Shown here: in pieces, positions 21,096 through 30,089 of the stretch
Numbering within the stretch: position 1 is the first letter of the stretch
How the letters are laid out: each line of letters begins with the position of its first letter
From: Mesocentrotus franciscanus
Lineage: Eukaryota; Echinodermata; Echinoidea; Camarodonta; Strongylocentrotidae
DNA length: 64,000 nt
Direction: 5' to 3'
NCBI GenBank assembly: GCA_037976565.1
Contig: CP137675.1
Location: forward strand, 27,409,158-27,473,157
Made by a program: the position numbers and the translations under genes
The notes under the pieces: generated by a model
The model's database searches: none
What the model was told of the DNA's origin: nothing
What the model saw: only the letters and a program-made list of their open reading frames with translations

Positions 21096-24004
21096 ATAAC
21101 AGTCTGGTTGAATTAATACATAATTACTACCTAACTAGGATTCAAACTTTTGAAATTCTTCAAGGACATCATAGACAAGTACTATACGGGATGGTCAGAT
21201 TCCATTATTTGTCTCCTTTAAAATCATGTTCATGAGAATTCATAAACTATTTGATAGTTTCCAGATATTTTACTCCTGTATTTCCTTAAATCATACACAT
21301 CTATATTACAAAATAAAAAAATATATATACTAAATGTTACATTTAAAAAACAAGTGAAACGCTCTCGGCGGTCTCGCCTGCATTACGCAATTCGGCATTA
21401 CGCAATTCGATATGATGAAAAATTGAGGTTGGGACATTATTTTTATAGGCAGGGTGGCCCATTTGCAGACCCCCGAAAATTAAATCCTCTGAATATAATA
21501 AGCATTTTGAAGTGAATATTGATATAATGATATATTGATACAATATAATGAGATTTAGTGTATGGGTAAGAATATAAATGTTTCAATGCTTGTCAGTAAT
21601 TTACAAATAAAGTTTATCTAATAAACTTTTTAAGAAAAGAGGATTTTTCAGCATTTTGTGTAAAAACAATTGGAAGGTAGAGCCCATCTACATCACATCA
21701 CGTCTCATTAGCATAATGAGAACATTATTATGAGATATACTCCAATATATATTATCGAAACATCAATATTGTCACCTAGCTGTAACTGATCATGTACATA
21801 CTAGGCCTGGGATCGAATACTAAAATTACTATTAGAATATTCATGGGAAAGTACTTGAATGATTTGAATATTTACTTTCATGAAATATGAACAAATAACA
21901 ACAATTTATTTATTAATTCTCATATTAAATTTTGAGAACATAATCCAAGTCTACTGACCTAAAATGACCTTTGACCTTGACTTTGTGACCTGGAATTTGT
22001 GTCACATGATTTGTGATACTTGATAGCCCTTGGGTACAAGTTTCATGGAATTTGAACAAACACTTTTGAAATTATGCTAAAATTTCAAAATCTTGATGTT
22101 GATGCCACAACAAAGTCTAAGTTTCCAGACCTGAAATGACATTTGACCTTTACTTTGTCACCTAAAGACTAATAACATGATTGGTGATACTTGATAACCC
22201 TTATGTTCAAGTTTCATGGAATAGGAATGTATACTTTCAAAATTATGATAACAATTAAAAAAGTCTTAGCCTGATGCCACAACATAGTTAAGTTTGTTGA
22301 CCTGAAATGACCTTTGACCTTGACCTAGTGGGCTGAAATTCTACTCACATGATTGGGGATACTTGATAACCCTTTAGTCTAAGTTTCATTGAATAAGAAC
22401 TTATACTTTCAAAATTATATTACAAATTCAAAAACTTAACCTCAGGTTAAGTTTTTGATGATGATGCCACAACATAGTCTAAGTTTGTTGACCTGAAATG
22501 ACCTTTGACCTTGACTTTGTGACCTGAAATTTTCCTCACATGATTGGGGATACTTGATAACCCTTTAGTCCAAGTTTCATTTAATAGGACCTTATACTTT
22601 CAAAATTATATTAACAATTCAAAAACTTAACCTCAGGTTAAGTTTTTGATGTTGACGCCGTCGCCGCCGTCACCGGAAAAGCGGCGCCTATGTCTCGCTT
22701 TTTGCTACGCAGGCGAGACAAAAATCATAATAATATTTCTTTGACATCTTCCCTAGTCATGCACACTTTTAGGCATTTACTTCCGAAGCTTTGAATAAAA
22801 CATATTTTTACCTGCTTCAGGGGGAGGTGGCAAGGGTATACTCTCCAGTACTGCCTTCTCTTCTGCAAAGTGTCTCATCTGCATTCCGAGATGTGGGGAG
22901 AAGCTTTGCTGAGCCTCTTGCAAGAGCATGGCATGGGAGAAGTCAAGGGGTGGCGGTGGGGGCTGCTGGACGATCGCTGCCGATGATTCGGCCTTCTTCC
23001 TCTGTTGTTCTTGCTGCATCTTCATAAAGTGAGCCATGAAGCTGCCATCGTTTGAGAATGTGTTCTGAACAGGGCTGGGTGCGGGTGGGGGTTTGGACTG
23101 GGCGGCACTGGTCGTGGATGCGACTGGGGTCTTCCGCGACTGGTTGCTGATAATGAAGAGGCAGTTGAAAGGAACATTGCATTATAAACTTATGCAATGT
23201 ATAAAGGGTATTTGATTAAATAATGTACTCTGACATATAGCATCACTTATCTTAAATCAGATTAGGCTAGATAATTATCTTCTAGTTGGAGGAGGTCTTT
23301 AGTGTCTCTTTCTCTGTCTGTAAACTCATCAATTATATACTTATGGAAAACCTGGCAGTATCAATTTTCAAAGTAATTTTTGTTTCTATGAAGCAGTAAT
23401 AGAATTCAAGAAAAATGTACATTTATGAAATAATCCCTTGCAATGATGTAAAACATACTCTAACAAAGTTTATCAAGTTCACAGAAAGGTTACACAGAAT
23501 ATCGACAATACTAAAAATAAAGCTAAGAAAGCTAAAAAGGCTAATAGAATTAGGCTAATCATCCTGACTCTGATATACATAAACAAAAAGGTTCATATAT
23601 GATACAGTACATTAAAATGTCAGATGTGCTTTGCAGTAAAAGTGATTTCCAGCAAGTTGTTATTTTCTTTTACTGGTCTAAACAACTCATTTCAGCCTCA
23701 TGAAAAATGACAAATGAGTGGCTTCATGCCCTCCACACCTGAAACTGAGGACAAGCCACAATACTTACAATCTAGCTAATGCTGAAGTAGCACCACCAGG
23801 AGAAGTCTTAGGTTTCGCTCCAGCAGCAGCAGCTTGTGAGGCCGCTGCCGCTGCTGCTTCTTTCTTCTTCTGAGCCATCTTCCTCTCAATCTCCTGTCTC
23901 TTCTGTAGCAGCATACGTTCCTGATCGCTCAAGCTCTTCATCTTATCCTGAAAGCTGGGTTTGATGGGCCCCTTGTCTGCCCCATGCTTGAAAGAGAAGG
24001 CCAT
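11529..24004 (-). CDS. SUGP1: SUGP1, SURP and G-patch domain-containing splicing factor (complete, 11 coding exons)
   Basis: Exons 23769-24004, 22812-23146, 20730-20933, 19727-19838, 18539-18642, 16694-16962, 15772-15943, 14560-14727, 13326-13410, 12788-12923 and 11529-11555 join to 616 codons including the stop; every phase agrees. The order matches human SUGP1 (645 residues): N-terminal lysine-rich helix, NDGSF motif, acidic segment, one SURP domain (about residues 259-317), KKKRSRWG (371-378, a UHM-ligand-like motif as in SF3B1), the [15 protein letters not shown] helix, [32 protein letters not shown], a G-patch (about 532-575, core [10 protein letters not shown]) and the C-terminal NPRRPYY. 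Known role of the family: a nuclear protein of the early spliceosome whose G-patch activates a DEAH helicase and which works with SF3B1 in branch-site choice. Human SUGP1 has two SURP domains; only one is visible here. Very secure identification. Confidence 0.96.
11653..11783. repeat. Short GGGTAGTTGTCC minisatellite
   Basis: About six degenerate copies of a unit near 20 bp built on GGGGTAGTTGTCCTAG, in SUGP1 intron 10. A related, more decayed set of G-rich 'AGTTGTC' units lies at about 15325-15730. Confidence 0.7.
12104..12625. mobile_element. TIR element with ACCGTATTTGCCGGCG ends
   Basis: Left end TACCGTATTTGCCGGCGTAA and right end TTAACGCCGGCAAATACGGT are inverted; the pairing continues into AGGCCGCA. 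A 47-nt T/A run (12508-12555) sits inside. No transposase seen; a non-autonomous DNA transposon in SUGP1 intron 10. Confidence 0.75.
12788..12923 (-). CDS. SUGP1: SUGP1 exon 10
   Basis: Phase 2 to 0, acceptor GTATCAG, donor GTGAGA. It encodes [20 protein letters not shown] and [20 protein letters not shown], the end of the G-patch and the conserved C-terminal helix. Confidence 0.95.
13326..13410 (-). CDS. SUGP1: SUGP1 exon 9 (G-patch)
   Basis: Phase 1 to 2, acceptor TTCATAG, donor GTAGGT. It encodes [20 protein letters not shown] then QGITAPVRR. The G-patch glycines (LGWxxGxGLG) are intact. Confidence 0.95.
13590..13784. mobile_element. TTAA-flanked MITE, family C, copy 1
   Basis: TTAA at both ends with TIRs AGCCCGTCTGCACTA and, inverted, AGCCCCACTGCACTA. 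The second copy at 18261-18456 is in the same orientation and nearly the same length (195 and 196 bp). Confidence 0.85.
14225..14420 (+). mobile_element. Probable tRNA-derived SINE fragment
   Basis: A B-box-like GGTTCGAAACC (14318-14328) follows CCCGG, as in a tRNA T-arm. The tail with GGTAAGGCACTAATCCTCAT recurs inverted at 50630-50745. The A-box is unclear. Confidence 0.5.
14560..14727 (-). CDS. SUGP1: SUGP1 exon 8
   Basis: Phase 1 to 1. It encodes [20 protein letters not shown] and [20 protein letters not shown], almost the same as in the human protein, directly before the G-patch. Confidence 0.96.
15175..15330 (-). mobile_element. tRNA-derived SINE, minus orientation
   Basis: On the minus strand TGGAGTAGTGGTTCA resembles an A-box, and the tail GGCACTAATGTCCTTTAACA continues to ACATTTGCCACTCTACGCC. 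The same tail occurs on the plus strand at 39781-39965. Confidence 0.6.
15559..15642. repeat. Short inverted repeat, MITE-like
   Basis: Arms AAGTACAAATTCACTGACAT and, inverted, AAGTACAAGTTCACCGACAT (27 bp with three mismatches), loop about 30 nt containing ACGCG. In SUGP1 intron 7, just left of exon 7. Confidence 0.65.
15772..15943 (-). CDS. SUGP1: SUGP1 exon 7
   Basis: Phase 0 to 1. It encodes [20 protein letters not shown] and [20 protein letters not shown], matching the human YDSDEEVDSELGTWEH segment. Confidence 0.94.
16085..16270 (-). mobile_element. Decayed SINE, minus orientation
   Basis: Contains the tail GGCAAATGTAGATCAATGTA and a B-box-like GTGTTCGAACC (minus strand GGTTCGAACAC). 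Same family as 15175-15330, more diverged. Confidence 0.45.
16633..16681. repeat. (CTGT)n(CT)n microsatellite
   Basis: A run of CTGT units passing into CT units, ending 12 nt from the SUGP1 exon 6 donor. On the transcribed strand it is a GA-rich tract at the very start of the intron. Confidence 0.9.
16694..16962 (-). CDS. SUGP1: SUGP1 exon 6 (poly-Ala, KRSRWG motif)
   Basis: Phase 1 to 0, acceptor CTCTCATAG, donor GTACAT. It encodes a Pro-rich start, 11 Ala in a row, then [20 protein letters not shown] and [20 protein letters not shown]. The tryptophan in the basic context is a UHM-ligand-type motif. A (GA)n/(CAGA)n tract starts 12 nt into the intron. Confidence 0.94.
17734..18118 (+). mobile_element. 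TTAA-flanked MITE, family D, copy 1
   Basis: TTAA at 17734-17737 and 18115-18118. The body matches, inverted, the element at 41920-42290 (for example ACACCATATCACAGACACTG). The termini AGGGATTAGG and AGCCATCGTT pair weakly. In SUGP1 intron 5. Confidence 0.8.
18261..18456. mobile_element. TTAA-flanked MITE, family C, copy 2
   Basis: TTAA ends with TIRs AGCCCATCTGCACTA and, inverted, AGCCCCACTGCACTA; about 90% identical to 13590-13784. In SUGP1 intron 5, about 80 bp from exon 5. Confidence 0.85.
18539..18642 (-). CDS. SUGP1: SUGP1 exon 5 (SURP, second half)
   Basis: Phase 2 to 1. It encodes [20 protein letters not shown] and [15 protein letters not shown]; the FxxxxxSPxxxYYKxKL pattern is the SURP C-terminal half. 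It is too short to stand out as an open frame and was found by phase-guided reading. Confidence 0.9.
19369..19695. mobile_element. MITE with GTTTCACAAAG ends, copy 2
   Basis: Ends GGGGGGTGTTTCACAAAG and CTTTGTGAAACACCCCCC. Near the left end AAAGTCGAACTTAA is tandemly repeated. Ends about 30 bp from the SUGP1 exon 4 donor. Confidence 0.78.
19727..19838 (-). CDS. SUGP1: SUGP1 exon 4 (SURP, first half)
   Basis: Phase 1 to 2, acceptor CTCCGCCAG, donor GTCAGT. It encodes [20 protein letters not shown] and [18 protein letters not shown], the N-terminal helices of a SURP domain. The donor is only about 30 bp from the GTTTCACAAAG-type MITE at 19369-19695. Confidence 0.9.
20730..20933 (-). CDS. SUGP1: SUGP1 exon 3 (acidic segment)
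   Basis: Phase 1 to 1. It reads [20 protein letters not shown] and then [20 protein letters not shown], equal in place to the acidic VFQSPDEDEEE segment of the human protein. A long GA tract on the plus strand (20970-21091) lies just upstream of its acceptor. Confidence 0.9.
20970..21091. repeat. (GA)n/(GATA)n tract
   Basis: GA-rich low complexity with a central GATA run. On the SUGP1 strand it is a CT tract just upstream of the exon 3 acceptor and may act as an extended pyrimidine tract. Confidence 0.85.
21360..22725. repeat. Element with four degenerate units of about 175 bp and GTCTCGCCTGC ends
   Basis: Units carrying GACCTGAAATGACCTTTGAC and TGATACTTGATAACCCTT repeat near 21950, 22125, 22300 and 22480. 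The left edge GTCTCGCCTGC (about 21371) and right edge GCAGGCGAGAC (about 22709) are inverted, with a GC-rich GACGCCGTCGCCGCCGTCAC block before the right edge. In SUGP1 intron 2. Confidence 0.65.
22812..23146 (-). CDS. SUGP1: SUGP1 exon 2
   Basis: Phase 2 to 1, acceptor ATTATCAG, donor GTAAAA. It encodes a Ser/Pro-rich stretch, then [20 protein letters not shown], which matches the conserved ANDGSF segment of vertebrate SUGP1, a Pro-rich run, and PPPPEAG at the end. Confidence 0.93.
23769..24004 (-). CDS. SUGP1: SUGP1 exon 1 (start codon)
   Basis: The ATG is at 24004-24002. The exon encodes [20 protein letters not shown] and a basic helix ([16 protein letters not shown]) that matches the human N-terminal lysine-rich helix. 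An Ala-rich run follows. It ends in phase 2 at GTAAGT. Confidence 0.93.
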
Positions 24005-24042
24005 TGTCAGGATCTAGGCCTGGGTGCAGAACAGATCTATCC
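24005..24042 (-). other. SUGP1: SUGP1 5'UTR part and probable upstream splice acceptor
   Basis: The minus strand reads a pyrimidine tract and CTCTGCAG just upstream of 24042, a good acceptor 38 nt before the start codon. This implies a non-coding first exon further upstream (between 24.1 and about 34 kb) that I cannot place. The pyrimidine tract overlaps the end of the TTAA-flanked MITE at 24051-24448. Confidence 0.5.
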
Positions 24043-24050
24043 CTGCAGAG

Positions 24051-24448
24051 TTAAAGGTAAAGACCAGTTTTGGAAATGCCCCTCTCTCAAAAAATGAAAT
24101 GGAAGCTCTCATTACCAATCATGTGAAAGAATATGTTTTGACTAATACGTGATGATACAAATTTTGCCGGAAACCGCCTACTTATTGATATATTTGGTAA
24201 ATTATTATATCTATTGGGACCAAATAGATATCGCGCGTGGCGTGTCGGGTAGTCCCATATACATCTTTCTGTGTACAGTGCTTGTAACTTTACCAAGACG
24301 GGGCCAGATTTCTTATCATTTTGCTGATTCCAGAACCTTGCAGTACACACCAATACTTATATGCTAGATGATCAACCTTCTTCTGATCCATTCCACAACG
24401 TTTCTTTCACAATGCAATCGCATGACCAGAACTGGTCTTTATCTTTAA
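24051..24448. mobile_element. TTAA-flanked MITE, family E, next to SUGP1 acceptor
   Basis: TTAA at 24051-24054 and 24445-24448 with TIRs AGGTAAAGACCAGTTTTGG and, inverted, AGATAAAGACCAGTTCTGG. Its left end is nine bases from the inferred 5'UTR acceptor of SUGP1. Confidence 0.8.
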
Positions 24449-25299
24449 ATATAGGGTTGTAATTGATGTACATGTAAGTATCAAGTTTAGGGTCTGCTAA
24501 TGTGTAGTGGGCAATATCTCTGGAAGAAACATTGGGCTGTATAATTCTGGGGGTCGTTTCTCAAAATCGTCAAAACTACAAGGTCTTGTTGCTGTCGCTC
24601 AAGTTGTCCGCTAAGTGTTTCACAAAACTGTCTTTGCCAAGATGAGCGACAACTTCCGCAACGAGAGACTTGTCGCGACTACAAACCTGTCATATCTTTT
24701 TAGAACGCCATCTCAAGGCAATGTTAAGTTAGTCTATGGGCAGCGAAAAAATGAAAATGAAAATGCACAATTTGTTTTAAAACTTATATTTCGATCTTCA
24801 AAGTTCAAGCTCTCATTTCACTAATCAGTTCATATTTGGGTTAATAAAAAAGCATTATACAACTTGTATACAAACTTTTCTTACAAGGTTTTAGAACCTT
24901 AACGAGTAAGTAAGAAAATAATATTTGTCCATTCCTTGGTGAATCGGTCTACCTTAGAAAAATCATAGAAGATTGAACAGTCTGTAATTACTGACTCATG
25001 ACTGACATGAGAATGACGACATTTTTTCGTGTAGGTATTTCTATGGATTGTTTCCATTTTTAAGCATAACATTAATGCAAATCATGTGACATAATTATTT
25101 GATAAATAAATGTTAAAACTGTGAGTCATAAAATATCTTATTTTCATTATTTTTTAAAACTAAAATCAAATCAGGGTCTTCTTTAGATTGGTTACGAGTT
25201 ATGGTATCCTCTAGTACTTGCAAATTTCCATTCGCTAGTTGCCAAAGCAACCTCGAGTTTCATCAATTTCATACATTCTTACATACAGGGCTCAAATTA

Positions 25300-25400
25300 A
25301 TTTTTTGTCCACGGGGGCTCTTCCCCCCCAAAAAGAGACCCTGTGAGCCTTCTCACGGGGGCTCTTTAAGTACTGACGAGGGCTCTTTTTTTAATACAAA
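25300..25400. repeat. CACGGGGGCTCTT repeat, fragment 1
   Basis: Contains CACGGGGGCTCTTCCC and CTCACGGGGGCTCTTTAAG. Relatives lie at 26319-26420 (CACGGGGGCGATTTTTAA) and, inverted, at 27950-28120 (AAAAGAGCCCCCGAAAGTC). Confidence 0.6.
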
Positions 25401-25529
25401 TTTCCATTGAATTGGTACCCATGCTACTCCTAAATTCTTTGTTATTTAATCATTATCATTTACTTATATATTTACTTATATAAGTCAGCATTATTCCCCT
25501 CTTACAACTTTACAAGTTACATGCAGCCA

Positions 25530-25825
25530 GTGGCGGATCCAGGGGCCGGGCGGGTCCCTCCCTAGAAAAAAAACACCCTTTTGGGGAAAAAAGAAGATGG
25601 GCCCCTCCTGGCGCTCAAGGGGTGGTGGTGAAAAAAAATAAATTTGCTCACTACCCCCCCCCTTTTTTCCAATTTTCAATTTTTGGAGGCAAAACAAAAC
25701 AAAACAAAATTTGATCACTACCCCCACTGAGCAGAAAATCGGCCGGCACGGTTTTCAAATTTTCGCACGAAGTGGGCCCCTTTTTCGGCCCCTCCCTTGC
25801 CGCTGGCTGGATCCGCCCCTGCATG
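25530..25825. repeat. Inverted 'GGATCCGCC' repeat block
   Basis: Bounded by CAGTGGCGGATCCAGGGGC on the left and GCTGGATCCGCCCCTGCATG on the right, the common edges of old interspersed elements in marine invertebrates. Short open frames inside look like chance. Confidence 0.45.
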
Positions 25826-25835
25826 CAGCTAATGG

Positions 25836-26218
25836 TCAGATCTCCTCCCTCTGTACGAAATGTCTGGTCCAAGCCCGTACAGTCGCCTCCTTGCCTACAG
25901 GTTTACTTTTACTAATTTTAGCTTTCGGTTGATTTACTGGTCGAGGTTCATTATTTGCTGGTCTTTTGGAATCACCAGAATTTAGAGGATTCACGCTTTT
26001 CACAACGAAAAACACCTCCACATTTCAGTCCTTGCGCGACCGCCTCTAGCTCCAGCAGATATGGCGCTGCTGACTGCCGCACTGCACTGCGAGCTTCCGT
26101 TGTTTGTATTGGTAATACTCATAGAGATGTTCAGATGGGAGATATAGTGCAATCTTGCGGCGAATACGCGTTCGTTTACAATATGGCGGCCTCTAGACAC
26201 TGAAAAATTCCTGCACAC
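25836..26218 (-). other. Unassigned GC-richer open segment with promoter-like start
   Basis: On the minus strand GCCGCCATATTG (about 26188) is followed by two overlapping short frames: one from ATG at about 26120 (MSITNTNNGSSQCSAAVSSA...) and another with non-repetitive content (SVNPLNSGDSKRPANNEPRP). Base composition is richer in GC than the surroundings. It might be a lost first exon and promoter or a decayed gene; I cannot assign a function. Confidence 0.25.
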
Positions 26219-26749
26219 TTATCTAACTTCCATTTCATTGGTTTAAGGTTTGAAAGTTGAAACTCAATATTGTGTGAAAGTAAGTTATAACAGAAAAGAT
26301 CATCTTTATTTTATAATTCCACGGGGGCGATTTTTAATTTTGCAATCGCCCCCGTGAGCAATCTAGCTGACGGAGGCGATTACGTAGCTCACGGGGCGAA
26401 TTGCCCATCGCCCCCATGTATTTTGAGCCTTACTTACATATCATTAGTAAAATGCGTTGTCATGCAAATTGAATGTTTGCATCATTTTTGCTATCAGTTT
26501 AACAGTTACTAATATTTTTACTTTTTCATAGTTTGAGTGAAATTAAGCCTCATAATCTCTTTTGGTAATTCAGGATAATATCTGACGGATGGTGGCAAAG
26601 AATATGTATTTTTAGCCAATAGTATCGAAATCATGGATTTGTCGCTCATCATTGTTTAGTGAAACCCGCTGTTGTCCGCTTCCTGACATCTCTGTAGGTC
26701 GCGGAGAATAAGGATCGTCTGCATAAACGAAGATCGTCTTCGTAAACGC

Positions 26750-26806
26750 GGACCAAATCCCAATGCGTCCTCAAAAATATGGATCGTCCGCATTTTCGCA
26801 GACATG
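26750..26806. repeat. Left arm of a distant inverted repeat
   Basis: GGACCAAATCCCAATGCGTC...GGATCGTCCGCATTTTCGC matches, inverted, 28775-28831 about 2 kb away. The pair may be the ends of one larger decayed element. Confidence 0.55.
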
Positions 26807-27590
26807 TCATATTTTTGATTGACGATTTGGCGATGCGAAAAATAGATTCCGCGATGATTTTCTTGATGCATTTTACATTGACTTTGTACAGAGACTTTCA
26901 CATTATGAGCGATAAATCCTTGAGAAGACGGACAACACGTAGAACTTTAGCTTACATCGGCAATACAGCCAGCGCATGCGCATTGCGTTCCTCCCGTCTC
27001 AGCTCATTTTCGTAATTTGGCGCCTAGCCGAGCCGACATGGGCCCTTTAGATTGGCTATCGCTGGCTCCCATAGGCTCTATGTTATAAGACATTAGTGCG
27101 AGGAGCTAGCTTGCTATTTTTCGTCTTTACCGACCAAAATTATGATATTCCAGTCAAATCTTCTATTTGTTACGATTTTTTCAGCGTCCTTGAAAAGTTA
27201 AGTATTTCACTTAAGTCTTAACTTTGAAAAATTCTCATTTTCGTCATATTTAAGGTACAAACTTGCAAGTTGTACTGACATGTTCGTTGATTTTTCTTTT
27301 TTATGTGTGTACAATGCTGAGTGTGCGTCACCTATGTGTGAAATCGTCACCTGTTTAAAGCACGTCATGTCAAAATCTCTGTGATGCGATGTAATATTTC
27401 GTATTGACTTTTCCATTGAACTTAAGTCGCTTAACTTAAGCGCGAATTAAGTAGGCTCTCTCTCACTTAAATTCGAAGCCACTTAGCGTATCAGCCAATC
27501 AGAGCGCGTAAACTCACTGTACATCGCGGAATGGTAAAAGTTCTACGAGGACAATCAACCCATTAAAAGTAGACGGTGAACTAGGTCTAG

Positions 27591-27668
27591 GGTAGACAGA
27601 AATAACCGTCTGGTATGGGTCATTCTTTAATAAAACTGACATTTGTTGACATTCCCCATACACAGACG
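27591..27668 (+). repeat. Repeat R1, left half
   Basis: Equals the first half of R1 (AATAACCGTCTGGTATGGGT up to CCCCATACACA) and then stops. The other half starts at 28588. Confidence 0.7.
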
Positions 27669-28587
27669 GTACCCAGTACGCCTCGCACCACGGGGAGAGA
27701 TTGAGCCGATTTTGGCCCGCTTTGGTCCCAAAAACTTTCTCCCATGATTTTCTTTATTTAGATCTAATTTTCTGATTTATAAATCAGATACAAAAATACT
27801 ATGTCTATTTTACTCCTATGTACAGTTATCAATTTTTTTATGACTTATTTCTAAATGCGAAATTTACTGACTTACGTATATGAGTTATCCAATTTTTATC
27901 TCAGAACCAAGGAAACGGTACGTTCATGCAATCGAACTGGCAGTGAAAAAAATACACGGGGGCTTGGGGCGATTTAGCTCCCGAAATGCTAAAAAGAGCC
28001 CCCGAAAGTCATAAAAGAGCCCCCAAAAATTTGCATAGAGTGCAATGCAAAACAAATTAAAGAGTGTTATTTTCATGCAAGCAAGCTTGAAAAGTAGCCC
28101 CCGAAATTTTTGAAGTATTTTTTTCGCTGCGAACTGGTAATCTATGACATGACCCGCCCGATATATTTCCGGGTCAACCGACCAAAACAAGCCCAATGGC
28201 CAATCAGAGCACGTGTTTGATATTGGGCTTATGAATATTCAAACATCACCGGCTCAAGCCGGGCTGACTCATACGTAGCTATTGGACGTTCGAAAAGAAA
28301 AAATGAATATTCATCAACTTAAACCAAGATGGCTGACAACAAATCTTGTTGACTACAAGACTTTCTTGGATTAATCATTAATATAGGATCTAAATGAGCA
28401 AGCTATCGTAAGTCAAAGTAGATATTTCTGTGTTATTTTTAATTTTTAATAAAATTCAGTGTAAAATTGCAGCCAAAGTGGATATATGAAGACGTAAACA
28501 GTGAAAAACTCATTGCATATCTCATTCATCGCGGTCCGGCCGAACTGAACCATTCGTTCCCCACACTACTCCATTGACGTACTTCAG

Positions 28588-28680
28588 TCTATGTATAGAG
28601 GCGGTCAGAGGAGCCAGATGCAATCTCAGCGGAACCGTCGATATCAGAGACTGAAGCTTTTGGTCTAGGTCTAGACCGTC
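28588..28680 (+). repeat. Repeat R1, right half
   Basis: Begins near CTATGTATAGAGGCGGTCAG and continues to the R1 end (CTGAAGCTTTTGGTCTAG). Together with 27591-27668 it makes one copy split by about 0.92 kb. Confidence 0.7.
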
Positions 28681-28774
28681 TAGGGTTATTTACTTATTTT
28701 CTTAAGCAGAATCCATTTTTCACATCGCTAGCGGGCGGTTCGGTAACCCAAGACCCGCAGAGCACCAATGAAAA

Positions 28775-28831
28775 AAAACGTCCACGAAAATGCAGACGAT
28801 CCTTATTTTTGAGGATGCATTTTGTCCGCAT
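28775..28831. repeat. Right arm of a distant inverted repeat
   Basis: AAAATGCAGACGATCCTTAT...TTTTGTCCGCAT pairs with 26750-26806 in inverted orientation. Confidence 0.55.
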
Positions 28832-29393
28832 ATAGATCTATCAAGTTTAATCGATCATTTATTTATCCTTGCCCTGAATGTTTCTAAGCAAAAAGTTATA
28901 CGTATCAGCATCCACATATGGTGTGAAATGTAGGGTCTACGCTACGTTCATGTGGAGTGGAGCTGGAGCGGTGCCGAGCTAGCCGCACCCCGCTCCACTG
29001 TTGGAGCAGCGCAGCCCAACCCCACTCCAGCAAAGCATAGAGAGTCAATACTGCGTATGGACCTCTAGCGCTGTACCATGTGCTAATAGGCAGCAATTTC
29101 ACACGTGAATAGTCAATAGACTTACAACACACAAATGCACACAATCATGCCGATAAAACTGTAAGCAAGTTTGACAGTGGACTTACGATTTTTATTTTTA
29201 AATTATTCTTTCTAACATCGGTGAGTTCAAAAAATTGTATTTTACTGCTATTTAGGTGTCATCAATTGTCACTAAAGTACCGATTTGAGTAAAATCAGTT
29301 TAACTTTGTACAGTGGTGTTTGAAATGTTGAGATCAATAAAACGGGTTTTAATAATTAATACACAGCCAGGATAGCGATGCAGCTATGTGTGC

Positions 29394-29526
29394 CCTAGAC
29401 AGAATAACCGTCTGATATGGGTCATTCTTTAATAAAACTGACATTTGTTGACATTCCCCATACAGAGGAGCCAGATGCAATCTCAGCGGAACAACCGTCG
29501 ATATCAGAGACTGAAGCTTTCGGTCT
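29394..29526 (+). repeat. Repeat R1, second full copy
   Basis: Opposite orientation to 6509-6672. It lacks the short ATATATATGTATAG stretch found in that copy. It ends just before mini-element 2. Confidence 0.75.
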
Positions 29527-29533
29527 ATGTGTG

Positions 29534-29596
29534 CCCAACCCCTAACTCCAGGAAGCTCCGACGTCGGAGCTTCCTGGCCTGGAGTTACCCAACCCC
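29534..29596. mobile_element. 45-bp palindromic mini-element 2 with target duplication
   Basis: The insert 29543-29587 is again 45 bp and shares its first 20 bases with the copy at 7238. It contains a perfect 30-bp palindrome centred on GACGTC and ends CCTGGAGTTA, the inverse of its first ten bases. It is flanked by the 9-bp direct repeat CCCAACCCC (29534-29542, 29588-29596). Confidence 0.78.
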
Positions 29597-30089
29597 ACGA
29601 TCCAGGGCCGAACCGCTCGACGCAGCCCTGGCGCGGGGTGATTTTGCCATATATTTTGCTTACGTTTCTGTCCGGTTTTATCATATTTAAAGGCTTCAAA
29701 TTAGACTTAGAATCTTCTAAATGTCCTACCTACGAATTGCAAACACTGAACTCCACAAAACCTGAGTACTTTTGCGATTTCCCGTTGTTTCTTGGTATGT
29801 TTTCTCTCACGCTGAAATTTGGCTGAAATTTACTGAAGTTGCTGGCATTACGCGTTCGCGGTACGCGTACACTAGTGTGCCAATTTGACAAATCGTAACA
29901 TAGGGAAGATCAGCGGGGATGCAAAGTATATTGTAAAGTATAAATATGAATGATGTTGTTATACTTGGAATCTTTCTTGGATTACATATTATTTAAATCA
30001 TGCATTGTCAAAAAAAAATTTTCTTTTCAAAAGTTTGAAGACAAAATTTTATGATGGGGGGTTGGATCGAGATTTAACAAGAGGCTGCG

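Noticed and set aside
28325..28345. CCAAGATGGCTGAC as a gene start (YY1-like motif with ATG)
   Set aside because: The frame stops after seven codons and no splice donor in a useful phase was seen; kept only as a possible promoter motif.
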